Of a DNA stretch of 64,000 nucleotides, positions 1 through 11,653 are shown piece after piece. Each line of letters starts with the position of its first letter. Position 1 is the first letter of the stretch. The DNA is taken from positions 67,259,501-67,323,500 of the forward strand of contig CM027381.1 in NCBI GenBank assembly GCA_015680905.1. Reading direction: 5' to 3'. Both the position numbers and the translations under genes were made by a program. Below the pieces are notes generated by a model. That model was not told the DNA's origin. It saw nothing but the letters and a program-made list of their open reading frames with translations, and ran no database searches. The stretch is from Coptis chinensis (lineage: Eukaryota > Streptophyta > Magnoliopsida > Ranunculales > Ranunculaceae).

Positions 1-901
1 AAAAAGAGACTCTCCAAATCTATAGGCTAGGATCCACTCCATTCCCCATATAGACAAGAAGAGGCCAGATTAGCTCCACCTCCTCCAACTCTCATGCCAT
101 CTCCCAAATCAGATCTCCGTGAACTACGTTCGGTTTTATTCTAGTTCTATCAGAAAAGAACTAAATACCTAGGCAGCTCCACAAAACATAGTGCAATCAC
201 TTCTTTCTCAATCTATTCTCTTCGTATAATGGTAGAAGCAGACTTTTTACCATTTACAGACACAAGCACTCAAACTCTAAACTCTTATGGGAAAAAAATG
301 TACGTGTTTAAGTGTGTGGTCAAGAGATTAAAAGGCTCGGTAATGTGGTATATTGCTCATGTTTTTCGAGAATGATATATAGTGGCTGACGCTTTAGCTA
401 TAAGTGATATTTACAGAGATAACATTATAAATTTCGAAATGACCCAGAAATTAACAAAAAGAATTAGAGGTTTAACATAATTAGATAAGGTGAGTCTTGG
501 CAATATTAGAATTTGTCGTTATTTTGTAAATAGTTGCACGTTTGAAACTATCTTGCATTCATATAGTTAATGACATATCCAAAAAAAACCTGAGTTTGGG
601 AAGGGGCAACTCTTGAAGGGAGGGGAGTTAAACCCTTGAAGATTCAACCATTTCTTACATTTATATATTTGTTACGGCATTTTAAGTTTTTAACTAATTC
701 TTAGTAATAATAATAATAACTCTCTATTGCTCCCTAGATCACCGCATATAGCGTCCTTAGATATGCATTTTACAGCCTGTGTAAGGCTTGTTACGTCCCC
801 TTATTTATTTTCATTAATTTTAATAAATGGTTAGGGGTCTACCTAACCTCCATTTGGTAAAAAGATAATAATAATAACAATAAATTGGCCCCAAGGCCTA
901 C
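1..901. other. Unassigned flank left of element 1
   Basis: I see no credible coding sequence here. The stretch is AT-rich, with a short ATA/TAA run near 706-720 and another near 866-880. A perfect 7-bp hairpin (GGTTAGG, loop GGTCTA, CCTAACC) lies near 831-850. It ends at the start of the element 1 LTR, and the five bases before that LTR (CCTAC) do not recur at the other end of element 1. Confidence 0.5.
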
Positions 902-1878
902 TGATTTACACGCATTTTATTTTCATGTTTATTGGTTTTCTTGATTAATTAAGTCCGAGGTCCACAATCCGAAGTCCGAAGTCCAAAGACCAAAGTTCCA
1001 AGTCCAAAGTCCGTATAGTCATACGTTTTCGTCAAGTTACCTTACTCACGTGAGTTTGGTAGGATAGGTTGAGTAAGGGATCGTCCAAACCTTAGGGCTC
1101 GAAAAAGGTTCACAAATGGAATTACAACTTTTGCTGAGTAGGATTTTTAAGTTTTTTTTAGTTGGTTTAATTAATTTTACAGTAATGCAATTAATGTAAA
1201 TTACTACGGTGATTTTGATGTAGGTAAACAAAGATGGAGAAACAGGGAGAGAGTTAATCATGCTCATGCAAGAATCGTTTTTCAACAGTTTACTACCACA
1301 TCACTACATCTCTAATTCGTCTCGTGTTCGGAGACAACGTCGAGTATTGATCCCTAGCGCATGCCCACATCTTTAGGCCGCATTGCACTAGCATAAGGAG
1401 TTTAACTAATATCTCATTTCTGGTATATTATTTCGGCTCTTGGCTCGATTTCACATCAGCTAGACAAAATGGAGAGCTGTCTGACACCAGAGAGTCGCGC
1501 GCGAGACATTTTAGGTCGCGCACGAGACTCTTCTGGAGCATCAGCACTCCAAATTGGTACAGTCTCAGTCATTTTGGGACCGAATGTCTAATCTATGCCT
1601 AAATCCTAAGTAGTGATTCTAGAATATTAAAGAGTCAATCCGGATTTTTACACGAAGCGAAGATAACCCTCCCCGAGGGGATTAGCTCATGGTCATAGAA
1701 GGAATAATAAAACTTGTTGTATACATTAAGTAAATAAATGCAGGACAGGAATTAAACTAGAAAAGAAATTACTGTTATTAAGGGTAAAATAACTTACAAT
1801 ATTTAAGCTGCTGGAATGAAAATGACAGAATGTAAGTACTGAAAGAAAAACGAACTAAAGCTAAGCGGATGATAAAGC

Positions 1879-1881
1879 ATG
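1879..1881. repeat. Left 3-bp target-site duplication of the CACTA element
   Basis: ATG directly precedes CACTACAAC and is matched by ATG directly after GTTGTAGTG at 6701-6703. One ATG is present at the same place in the intact sister LTR. Confidence 0.93.
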
Positions 1882-3087
1882 CACTACAACAAAAGGGGTT
1901 TTTTGCAACGCATTCTTTTGCAACACCAAAAAAATTGTTGCTACAAGTCACCAATTGCAACGCCTCTAGGGGCTGCTAAAATTACACCATGTTATGAGTT
2001 TGAATTTATCAATTGCACCTCATGCGTGGCAACTAATGTAATTAAATTTTTAGAAAAAAATAAATGCAATTTTTTTATTGGGACTTTATCAATTAGGACG
2101 CCACTTTCGCTACTAATGTTACAACTTATAATTTACCGCACCTCCTTCGTTGTTATAAGGTTGTACCAATCTAAAAGAGGTATTTGGTATATCCCTTTAT
2201 TGTGACGAGAATGGTGTTGCTCTTGGGCATTCTTAAGAGCGGGGTATTTTCATTTTTTGGCGCTCAAACAAAAAACTAAAAATTGAAAAACCCTAAACAC
2301 TTTCTTTTCTCAAACTTTTCCTCCAACCACCAAAGCAACAAAATTGACCACGCTTTATTTCTCTCTCTCTTTTTGCGGTGAGTAAGTTTTTTTTTCTATC
2401 TCTTTTTTCGCTTGAGAAGCTTCAAATTTTGGGTGTATTGCAAAGCCTAATTTTGGTTTTATGTTTCCTTCAAAGCTTCAACTTTTGGGTTGAGCTTCAA
2501 AAAATTTCAGGTTGGCTTAATTATCTTTGGCTCTTAATTAATTTATTAGGTTAGATGCTGAAATTTCTACTAGAGGAAAAAAGTTTGATGCTTTAATTTT
2601 TCAGGTTCGTATTCTTCTAATTTGTAATTGTTTGATTATAGATGGTTTTGATTCTTTCCCAAATGGTGTTGTTTTGATGTTCCTTTGTTTTTCCCCTTTT
2701 GTTATGTTTCCTTTGTTTCCCCCCTTTGTTTTCCCCTTTAGTAAAACATAGCTTTTGTTAGTGGAAAATTTGTTGTTATGCGCCATTTTAGTGGAAAATT
2801 TTCCTTGATTAAGTGTTGTCAATTAAAGTAATTAGATATTACTTCCAAAGTTCTATGTTCCATAGTTGCTACTAAATCTGCTACCGACTTTATACAAACT
2901 CAACCTTTTTCTTTTACCATTTTTTGCACAAAAGTAGGATTTGAACTTTTTTTCTTTACCATGTATTGTATACAAACCTTTAAGTTAATAAATACATTAT
3001 AATGGAATGTTTGTGCCATTTGTTTGGTGGAATTTGTTTCACCTTGTTGTAGTTGTAATCAAGTGTTCCCTCACTTCTATGAACTAT

Positions 3088-3207
3088 GAAAAATATCACT
3101 AGACTGTGTCCAGACCTTTGAGTGTGTACTTGTTAATCTTTAGAATAGGAAAAATATCACTAGATTGTGTCCAGACCTTTGAGTGTACTTGTTAATCTTT
3201 AGAATAG
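3088..3207. repeat. Tandem duplication of a 60-bp unit
   Basis: A unit starting GAAAAATATCACTAG and ending TTTAGAATAG occurs twice back to back (3088-3148 and 3149-3207), with one substitution and a GT indel. It lies inside the CACTA element. Confidence 0.85.
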
Positions 3208-3958
3208 ATAAAATTCAGTCTCGTTGTTCCTTAAATTTTTGTGTGGCTGTACTATAAGTTCTGGGTTGATAGTTACATTATGAGATATTCTACTGGGTAA
3301 ATGTTTGGGTTGATAGTTACATTGCCTTATCGGTAGTTCATTTTGTTATGTGGATGTAGTGGTTGGATTGGTGTTAAAGTTCTGAATTGTGCGTAGGTTA
3401 GTTTATACTTGACATTGGGTAGGTTGCTTTTATACTAAAGTTCTATGTATGTCCAGTAGTTGTAACCTAGAATGTTTTAAACACACACAAATGATGCTTG
3501 CTTCATTTTAAATGCTAACACATCCAAAGCCAGCACTACTCTAGATCTTCTTTTGGCTAGTCTTAGAACTTGCCTCAACATTTAATTTAGACTATTCGTG
3601 TTTTGGTGGTTCCCATGTTGTGTTGATGTGGACTTTTGGTTTTCTGATTTCTTTCCCCATGTTTATGTCAGTAAATAGTTCTGGTAAAAACTAAACTTAT
3701 AGGTGAGTAGTCCAATCTTCATTTTCTAGTGGTAGAAACTAGTGTTAAACTTATAGCTAGGTGAGTATAAGCCCTAGTCCCAGTTACATTTTCTGATTTG
3801 ACCTTTTTTTTTTTTTTTTTTTTTTAAACTTGACTGAGGAAGAACTGCAGAGTTTCTCCAAACCTGATGAGGTAGGTTTGTCTTATTAGTTCTAGTGTGT
3901 TTTGCTTTAGTGGACGAGCTCCTAATCCTTATAGTAAAATTATAGGTGGTGATATTCT

Positions 3959-5300
3959 TCATTGCACGTACATGGAGTACCAGTTACGTATGTTGAGGAT
4001 GCTCGAGATCCATATAGAGATCAAATGGAGGACTGCATCAAGCTGATCATGCAGGAACTGAAAGCTAGAGAAACTGCCAATAACCATACTCTTGCTTACC
4101 AAGTTACTAGGACATCTAAGTTTTAACTCTATTTTTGATGATTTCTTTTGAAAGTATTTTATTTCATTTCTTCTCACTGCAAACTAAAATGAATTTGATT
4201 ATTCATTTTTTACTTCCTTTAATTAAATCAAAGCATTTTTGTTTGTTGGAAAGCACACACATTTTGCTTTTTCTTAGACATTGTTTTTACTATCATGCAA
4301 GGGCCCTTTGTTTTTGCCTTTTCTTAGATTGAGCTTAAGAAAATTTCACTCATAGCATCGTACTTCTAAAAAAAAAAAAAAAAACATTATGTCTCTTTGA
4401 GGACTTTAGTAACTTATCCAAATAATGTACAAACTTCTTCAATTTTGTGAATGGAAAAACTATCCTCTGAGTTGTATTTCTTTCATCAATTATCGAGAAG
4501 TAAGTTTTCTGAATTATAGATTTGTTGTAAAATACAGGATCCCAGTGCTTTTACTCAGATCTAAATGTTATAAGCTACTCTTCTAAGCTAACTAAGTAAT
4601 AACTTCTTGTGGTTTATGAGCAACATACTGTGGTACTATACCTTTATGAATTTCTATTTCAGTTATATAATCTAGTAACTTATATACTAAGGGATTCTGA
4701 TTTTCAGAGTCGATTGAGTTGGTCATGTACAATGGTTGAAGCGTTATACTGATGAGGTTCTTGTTGATATGGGACAGAACGGTGTAAAAAATCTCCTTGC
4801 AGTGCCCGTAAGGTATGTTTCTATGCTTCTGGATAACATGAGAGTTGGTGATCATTTTTAGTTCTAGTTAATGTTAGTTGTTAGCAAAGTGTTGGTACTG
4901 AACGACATTCAGATACATTTTCATGCAGACTTCATCGCGTCCTTCCGCGTATAGGTGACTATTTATACTTTTAAATTGTAGCAGTAGTGAGTTAGAACTC
5001 AAATAACTATGACCATGTTCTGTAATTATATTCCATAACAAGTTGGAGAGGAGCTCGAACAGAGATGAGCTTGTCTGATAAGAACAAGATGTGCAGTAGA
5101 GTCTATTACCACATTTAATGGAGGTAAGTCAAATTTGAACTGTAGCAAGTTTTGGTGCAAAGGAGGAGGGCTTACGAAGCTAAAAAACATAATGAAGAGC
5201 TAAGAACTAAAGTGGAGGAGATGGAGGCATGTCAAGCTAGGATGGAGATTTGGATGCTGCAGTTGAGTGTCGGTTCTCAATGGTACGTAGCTTGAGAACT
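3959..5300 (+). pseudogene. Remnant exons of a CACTA accessory (TNPA-like) gene
   Basis: Two short stretches read like coding exons on the plus strand. At about 3965-4120 the frame includes [18 protein letters not shown] followed by a charged helix. At about 5150-5285 there is a Lys/Glu-rich coiled-coil-like segment containing EELRTKVEEMEACQARMEIW, similar in character to the C-terminal coiled coil of plant Ptta/En/Spm accessory proteins. Intron-like AT-rich sequence separates them. No continuous ORF joins them and no catalytic domain is present. The assignment rests on position inside a CACTA element and on composition. Confidence 0.4.
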
Positions 5301-6234
5301 TTAACAAGTAAAAAATATGGATATCTAATTTTCTGTTATTGCTCTATTATATTGATGATGCTCTTTGAATTGGATATGATGCAGTTTTGAGGCTAGTATT
5401 CAAATTGTTTAGGTTTTGGTGGAATGATGAGGGTACCATGAAATGAATAAAATTGTTATATAGTAAGTAGTAAGCTATTGATAAGTACTCTTAGATTCTT
5501 TTTGGTTGCCCTTGGGATTTTCGTGGATACACTACGTTTAATGGGGACATTGTTGTTAGTAATACAAGCTGTTGGAAGGATATTTTCAGTAGCTTATCAG
5601 GAAACTAAAATGAATATTAACTCTCAAGTTTGATTATGAGAAAGAGCTTGAGTTTTAGCACTCCCTCGCAACTTAAAGACCGAGGTACAAATTGTTACTT
5701 ATCCTTCCATAAGGTTATTCCTCAAATATTAACTCCTTGAACTGTAGAATCTAACATTACCCTTCCTCTCCTTGTTGTCACACAACCAAAATCAAAGTTT
5801 AGCTATAACTAGAACTATGCTAGAGTCAACTCAGAATGCGGGTTGGTTTCCTTCTTCACTTCTATTGTATTTCGATATTTCTGTATTGATAATCAATATC
5901 AAGTGGATTGTTTGTACCTCTCCATGTGATTTTATCAACTTCCCCTACTTGTAACAGTTGAATTTGATGAGGCGTAATGACGAGATGAATTGACATAGTA
6001 AATAAGACTTGTAATCTATAAGCAGGAATTGGGTGGTCCAGTTTAGATATAACGAACTTGTATATTATAGGTGCATAGGTTTGAGTTGGTAAAAAGGGAT
6101 TCACATGCATTGCTAACTTGAGTGTGTATTAGGTTTATTAATTAATGATGTTTCAATTAAATATATTTATGTGACTTTTTTTTATTCATTGTACCAGATT
6201 GGTCGAAACTCGAAAGTAGTAGATTGATGAAGAA

Positions 6235-6700
6235 ACTTCGAGTGGATGTGGCTAAAAGCTATAAACACCTTTTTTGCAACGCTCTAGATGCAGCTGAAGA
6301 CTTAAACCTTTTGCAACGAACAAAGTGTAGTTAAAAGGTTGCTATTTACGACGCCTCAAAGTATAGGTAAAGGTACACTTTTTGCCACGCTTGATGGTGT
6401 TGTTACAAATTATCTTTTGCAACGCCAGGCATTGCTAAAAAGTTGAAATATTTTTAATATCAATTAAATTTAAAAAATAGAAGTAGCAACGAGGATACAA
6501 TAGTAGCAATGACCAATGGCGTTGCAAAAGACTGGGAGCTTTTGCAACGCCATACATTGCGTTGCAATTTATCTTTTGTGACCCACTTTTTAAATACTGG
6601 CCTTTGACGCGTGTTTACGTTGCAATTGGTCTATTGCAACGCTTTTTAGGACTTTTAGCGACGGTATATGGCGCTGCAGAAAACCCCTTCTGTTGTAGTG
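6235..6700 (+). repeat. Right subterminal repeat region of the CACTA element
   Basis: At least six TTGCAACG-type motifs occur here in direct and inverted orientation (near 6271, 6312, 6416, 6524, 6541 and 6635). They mirror the copies near 1905, 1917 and 1952 at the left end. In this superfamily such repeats bind the element's regulatory protein; that role here is inferred. Confidence 0.75.
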
Positions 6701-7451
6701 ATGAAAATGCTGAAGGGGAAATAATGAAAGTGACCCCCTCATATATATAGGCGGATGTCTTGTGAAGCCTTAATTGAGTTTTGTTCGTTAGCTAATTGAA
6801 TTGTTCAAAACTTTGAGAATCAAAGTTTTGTTTTCATCTGTTATAACTTTTGTCTTTTACTTATTAAGTTTTAGTCCTTTTATGTTTTGTTTTAGTCTTT
6901 TTTAAAATTTCAATTCAATTCAAACATTGAATTGGTGCGTGTCTTTCCTCTTACAAGGTGGCACCAAATTGAACCCATCACTTGCCACCCCTATCTTGAT
7001 TTCGTCATGCCTTTGGGCCATGCCTTTGGGTCCACTTAGTAGTGTGTCTAGTGGCGCCGATTTTTGGGCGTTTTACGACTTTACGCCCTTAGCGAGTTCG
7101 TTAAGCCCGGTCGCTAGGGGCAGCTTCACTAGCCAACGTCGGCATCTAGATTTATCCGATTTGAGCCGGAAGTTTGTTGCTTCTTTATATGTGGACCCGC
7201 TTACGACCGGTTTTGTTCTTTTGGAAACTTCGGCTCTAGTCAGGCTTTGTTGGGCTTCACGGGAGTTGAGTGGGAATCTTCAAATATTCCAGTATTCCCA
7301 TACTTCGATGCATGTTTTATCATTATATTCATTTTAATTGCGAAAACCTGCAAAAGTACGAAAATATTATTATTACATGATTATTAAACACATAATCTAC
7401 CAAAATGCTATGTCTCTCGGGGTTTAATATTACAGTTTTGGGTGTTTATCA

Positions 7452-7491
7452 CACCACTCCCAAACAACACTTTGCTTGTCCTCAAGCAAAG
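7452..7491 (-). promoter_or_regulatory. Terminal polypurine tract and hairpin of element 1
   Basis: On the minus strand the order is a perfect 9-bp stem (CTTTGCTTG, loop AGGA, CAAGCAAAG; 7470-7491), then TGTTTGGGAGTGGTG (7452-7466), then the LTR. The purine-rich tract is where plus-strand DNA synthesis would start. Element 3 has the same arrangement at 54612-54650. Confidence 0.8.
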
Positions 7492-8980
7492 AAGAGACAT
7501 TAAAACGATAAGTGGTCAAAAATGTGTTGTCCTAAGTTAAATCTCATTTCGCGAGTCTTGGTTGCATTGACCGTATGCAACAAGGCCTTGAACCACTAGG
7601 AATTCCCTAGTGGGCGAGTTATAACCTCGTGAGAGTTTTCCAGAGAAGATACTCACAAACTTCATTTATACTACAACGACTTAGTAACAAAGGCTTGTTT
7701 CCTTAATTAATCTCAGGTATCTAGACATCTCACTAGCGGGGGAAACAATGATTTAATTCTTTCGAATTTCAAGTTAATATACATACAATAATCAAAACAT
7801 CTACGTATGAGCATACATACAGTTATCTTATAATGAAATGTATGAGCAGGGCCGTTTCTGGATCCTTTGGATAACGTCCTTAAGTAGGTTCTCACAGGTA
7901 TGTGTCGAAACACAATTTCTCTCTTATTTTTCCACTCAAGCTTTCCTATCTCCAGTGTGCAGTGGGCACACATTTCCTCACATACTCAATGACAGTCAGA
8001 AGAGCCGAGGTCGAGAAGTCACAACTACTACTTATTATCATACTATCTTATTCCTAATTGAGCTAGAGGTCTTTATTAGGTGTTATGGGGATTAGGTGGT
8101 AGTGTAAAAGAAACTGGAATGGAAAATTAAAAAATAATAAGTATGAAAGAATAAGGTCTTCGAGATATTTATACTAGAGAATCCTTATTTTTTTTTCACC
8201 GCTTCTAACATGGGTTTCCATACTTGGATTTTTCAAGCTTTTGTATTCCCTTTTGATTTGATTTTTGGGGAATTCTAACCTTGATATTTCTTTTGATTTT
8301 TAGAAACATATTTCTATTTTCTTTTTTATTTTTAGTTTTTAAAACAATGTAACGATTTTGATTTGTGACAAGATTTTTCTCTTCATTTTTCTGCACTTCA
8401 TCCTATTTCTCATACTCATCATCTAGGTAGGCTTATTTATTTGTGGTTACTAGATGGGTAATGATTTTTTTGGTGAAGTAGAAAGGATTAATGAAAGGTT
8501 CAGTGGGGCGACTAACGGTAAAAAATTTTTCACAGGTGTGATTTTTTGGCTATATCGATCCAAAGAAGGCCTAAATTCTCGCCTAGGATTTGGGTAGTGA
8601 TCAAGTAAGTAGATGTGTGAACTTCTCTATTCAGAAGAACTATTCCTCTGTGTCATTACTCATATATCACACATTTTGAGGCTTTTGGTTAGATTCTTAC
8701 AGGATATAGAAACTAAGTTGTCTAACCGTGGGTCCCAGAAACTTACTGCTGTGTACATTAAATGATAGTCAATGCATGAATGCTCATAAAAAGATGTAAA
8801 AACTATTGCATACATATTAAATTAAGTTTCTAAGAACAAGTCCTAATTCTGATGCTAGGGTGAGATTTCTAAATATTTTTCATCATAGAAAGGGAAACGA
8901 GAATTTGTCACTAAATACGTTTATTTAGATATCAAGTAAACTATATACAACTATGCATGCCTAATTTTTGCGAAAGGTTC
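7452..8980 (-). other. Conserved non-coding 3' block of element 1
   Basis: No open frame of note is present. In element sense the block lies between an internal polypurine tract (8981-8996) and the terminal one (7452-7466). It aligns with 54612-56235 of element 3 in several long runs, for example the CAACAAGGCCTT area near 7578 and the CTATATCGATCCAAAG area near 8549. Such conservation between elements whose LTRs differ suggests a cis-acting or structural role, which is inference. Confidence 0.65.
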
Positions 8981-9022
8981 CCACCACCCCCAAACAGTCG
9001 GACGCTGTGTCCTCAAAGTGTT
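8979..9022 (-). promoter_or_regulatory. Internal second polypurine tract with GAGGACA hairpin, element 1
   Basis: On the minus strand, ACTTTGAGGACACAGCGT is followed by ACTGTTTGGGGGTGGTGGG. It is a second copy of the hairpin-plus-polypurine arrangement beside the LTR, about 1.53 kb further inside. Element 3 has the counterpart at 56234-56271. Confidence 0.65.
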
Positions 9023-9266
9023 CAGAGGAAGAAAGAGTATACCTGAGAGGCTTTGAGCAAAAATATAGCTGACATCTTCCACATAAATTTATTGTAACAC
9101 ACTATATATATCATAAAAGTAGAAGCACACTGTTAGAGTAGCACACTGTTAGGTTATTTATTTATTTCACATCAAAGCGTAAAACAAATATGTACATGCA
9201 TCAACTCACATTACCCCAACCTTGGCGGGGGATAGTCCATCCTTGCCTCGTCCCTCAGTAGAAATG

Positions 9267-9410
9267 TCATTCCTTTGCATCCCACCAATCTATCATAGCT
9301 TTCCGGACTTCACTCCACTTCCTCTTCTTTGCATTGTCTAGATGAGCTATCATTTTATCATCATTAGGGAAAGAAACGAACTTTCTTAAGATACCTTGCG
9401 GCGTCGCCAT
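9267..9410 (-). CDS. Small ORF (47 aa) downstream of pol in element 1, unrecognised
   Basis: It begins MATPQGILRKF and ends IDWWDAKE, with a charged Lys/Arg-rich middle. A TTTACGATTTAG acceptor-like sequence precedes the ATG, so it could be the last exon of the broken ORF at 9516-10178. Element 3 encodes a related ending, IIMAWQDAKE followed by an acidic tail, at about 56485-56560. I do not recognise the family. Confidence 0.45.
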   Translation of the reverse strand: MATPQGILRKFVSFPNDDKMIAHLDNAKKRKWSEVRKAMIDWWDAKE

Positions 9411-9515
9411 GTCCTAAATCGTAAAGAATGAATTATCTTGTTTGTTGGACACATAGAGTTAGACCTTTACCCAAATCTGAAAGGTGGCCGCGAAACCGAG
9501 AGGAAGTCGTCCTCA

Positions 9516-10178
9516 CTATCCTCGCATCTTTAATGGCGGTAGGGTGATATAGTGTTGCCGAAAAGACCGAGCCTTCTTAAGATTCTCAATTACTAGGTTT
9601 GTAATGTCAAAGGCGGTATGTTGCTGAGCCAATGCATGGAATGTCTTACACGCTGACTTTGATGCAGTGGAAAAATGCCAATCCCCCATGATGTTCAGAA
9701 GAATAAATAACATGGCGGTTCCAACATTCATGGTCCTTGGCTAGTGGAATAGTGAAGTCCGGCCATCGGCCAGCTTCGGCACGTTCTTTGACGTGGGCAA
9801 GGCCATCGTCATACCGGGCAGCAAAATCTTCCCTAGAATAGTCATTAAAGTCATTCTCTATCATGTATTGAATGGGGAGATCCGGTGAAGAAGAGGAGGA
9901 AGGTCTAGAGCCATAGCCACCGTTGGCTCATAAAAAGCGTGTCGGGTGTTACCAATACGTGAGTGTAAAACCATTCAAAGGGAAACCCTGGACAGCTGGT
10001 AGATCTTCCATGTGATCATAAAAATAAGTTGCCAAACCTAGGGAGTATGTCTGCTCCGGGTGTAGAATAAGTGAGTTCCAACCAACTTAAGTGATGTAGT
10101 CTCTGAAAAGATGTCCATATCTTGGGAGAATTCAGAACGAATGGAAAGATTGTTCGGAATCATCTTTGGAGCTTCCAT
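9516..10178 (-). pseudogene. Broken extra ORF downstream of pol in element 1
   Basis: From an ATG at 10178 the minus strand can be read in pieces in changing frames. The last two overlapping pieces (9646-9864 and 9516-9731) give the motif HFSTASKSACKTFHALA and end in a basic stretch. Element 3 encodes HFSSANNATCDVFLALA at the same relative place (near 56890-56940), so this was a real protein of the lineage. It sits where Athila-group elements carry their env-like or other extra ORF. I see no convincing signal peptide or transmembrane pair and do not assign a function. Confidence 0.55.
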
Positions 10179-10199
10179 TGTAGAAGATGTGTGAAAAAA

Positions 10200-11615
10200 A
10201 GTGTGACTGTTTAGACAAGGATAAACAAATATTAGAGTATGATGAGAATAATTAAGTAAAACAAATTACCATACGAAAATTAAAAACTAAAAAGAAAATG
10301 ATAAATAATATAAAATTGCAAAATTTAAATGGTTTCATTGGCCCAAAATGCTAGCGAGGATCCTTTTGTGGGAAGGATCCGTTTATAAGATTTTCTATGC
10401 CGTCAATCCGTTACAACGACTGTTGCAACATTTTGCTTTCGTCATGCGGTAAAATCTAGGCGTGGTTCTCCATTATGAGAGTGTGATTTGCCAAGAATTG
10501 GTTGTGGTGCAAGAATTGTGCTTGTTCATCTTCGTTTATTGTCCATGAGGTCCTAAAATTCAAGAAGGCTGGTGATGATAATGTCATCAGTCCCTTGTTG
10601 AATTAAGCGGCCCTTCTATGGGATTAAATACGTTGCATAATGCATTTTAAGTGAAGATGTTGTCGGTGGAACCATCTTCGCGGTTTACTGCACCGACATG
10701 GTTCTTTCTGCAACGTCGGGGTTCGAGAATCCGTTCATACATCTTGAGTGAATGGTAAGAATGTTAGTTGTTCAAGAGAGGTGTATGAGGAGAAGTACTA
10801 GAAAAACCCAATGTATCATGATAAGTGTCGCAATGGTTGGTAAAGGAGCTGCCTTTTTTCCCGGCACGTCTTGATCGCATTCGAGAAATTTAATAATGCA
10901 AAAATCATTGCGGTTACTCTGCAAGACCGAGTAAATGGAGGAGGGGTTTGGTTATTTCGAAGTCTTAGGCGTGCCTAGGACATTATGAGCTACCCATTGG
11001 ATCACAGATAATTGGTTCTTTTGCAAAGATCGTTGATAAACAATACGGTTTTCGGTTGTATTAGCCGTGAAGGATAGTTACAAACATCGGATGCCGATAT
11101 TATCGAAAGGTGAATCCTCGAAGGTGTACTCCTTGGTTTGTAATAGGAATTTGAAGTACCTCGAGAGATGATTTCCATAGTCAATTCATGCTCGCATCCG
11201 TTAGCACGGACAAAAGAATTGTCCGTTTTGGAAATAACCGCTTTTATAAAATAACAAGGCCAATTCTGGGAATAAAATGCTTGCTTATGGTGTAAAAGAG
11301 GGTACCATCCTCGGCGTAATATTTGATGTCAAAAAAAGGATGAAAAATACCATTTTGGAAATTTTCCATAAAATTTTGTTCGGGGCGAAACTTCAGTGAG
11401 GGCCATTAAAGATGGAGTGGTGAAGAAAAAGATTATTTTGGAAAAAGGGAAGTTAGATTTTTGAGGTGTCTATCCTTGTTATAAATAGGCACCCATCCAA
11501 AATATAAAAGATACGTTTCGAGGCGTCACAGGGTAGTTAGACCACGTGTATCTTCTAAGATATGCGCAAAAGTGGATGTAGTGTAGATGAGAAGAATGGG
11601 GCATGTGACAAGGAG

Positions 11616-11653
<38 letters not shown>

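Larger units (their letters stand above)
1882..6700 (+). mobile_element. Non-autonomous CACTA (En/Spm) DNA transposon
   Basis: The left end starts CACTACAACAAAAGGGGTTT and the reverse complement of the right end is CACTACAACAGAAGGGGTTT, so the terminal inverted repeats match over nearly 30 bp. The element is flanked by the 3-bp direct repeat ATG (1879-1881 and 6701-6703). The paired LTR near 22735 holds the uninterrupted sequence with a single ATG. Many TTGCAACGC motifs in both orientations lie in the terminal 100-450 bp, as expected of subterminal transposase-binding repeats. At 4819 bp it is short for an autonomous element and I find no TNPD/TNP2-type transposase. Confidence 0.95.
902..7451 (-). 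repeat. Element 1 left LTR (3' LTR), split by a CACTA element
   Basis: It aligns with 21754-23445 along both of its parts, 902-1881 and 6704-7451, about 1.73 kb without the insert. Near 955-1012 it carries a short-period array of AAGTCCA-like units; the other LTR has the same array at a different length. It ends GGGTGTTTATCA and is followed directly by the polypurine tract. Confidence 0.9.

Noticed and set aside
7593..7613. Palindrome as a conserved RNA stem with compensatory change
   Set aside because: In element 3 the single change gives a C-A mismatch on the sense RNA, so no compensatory support; kept only as a shared motif.
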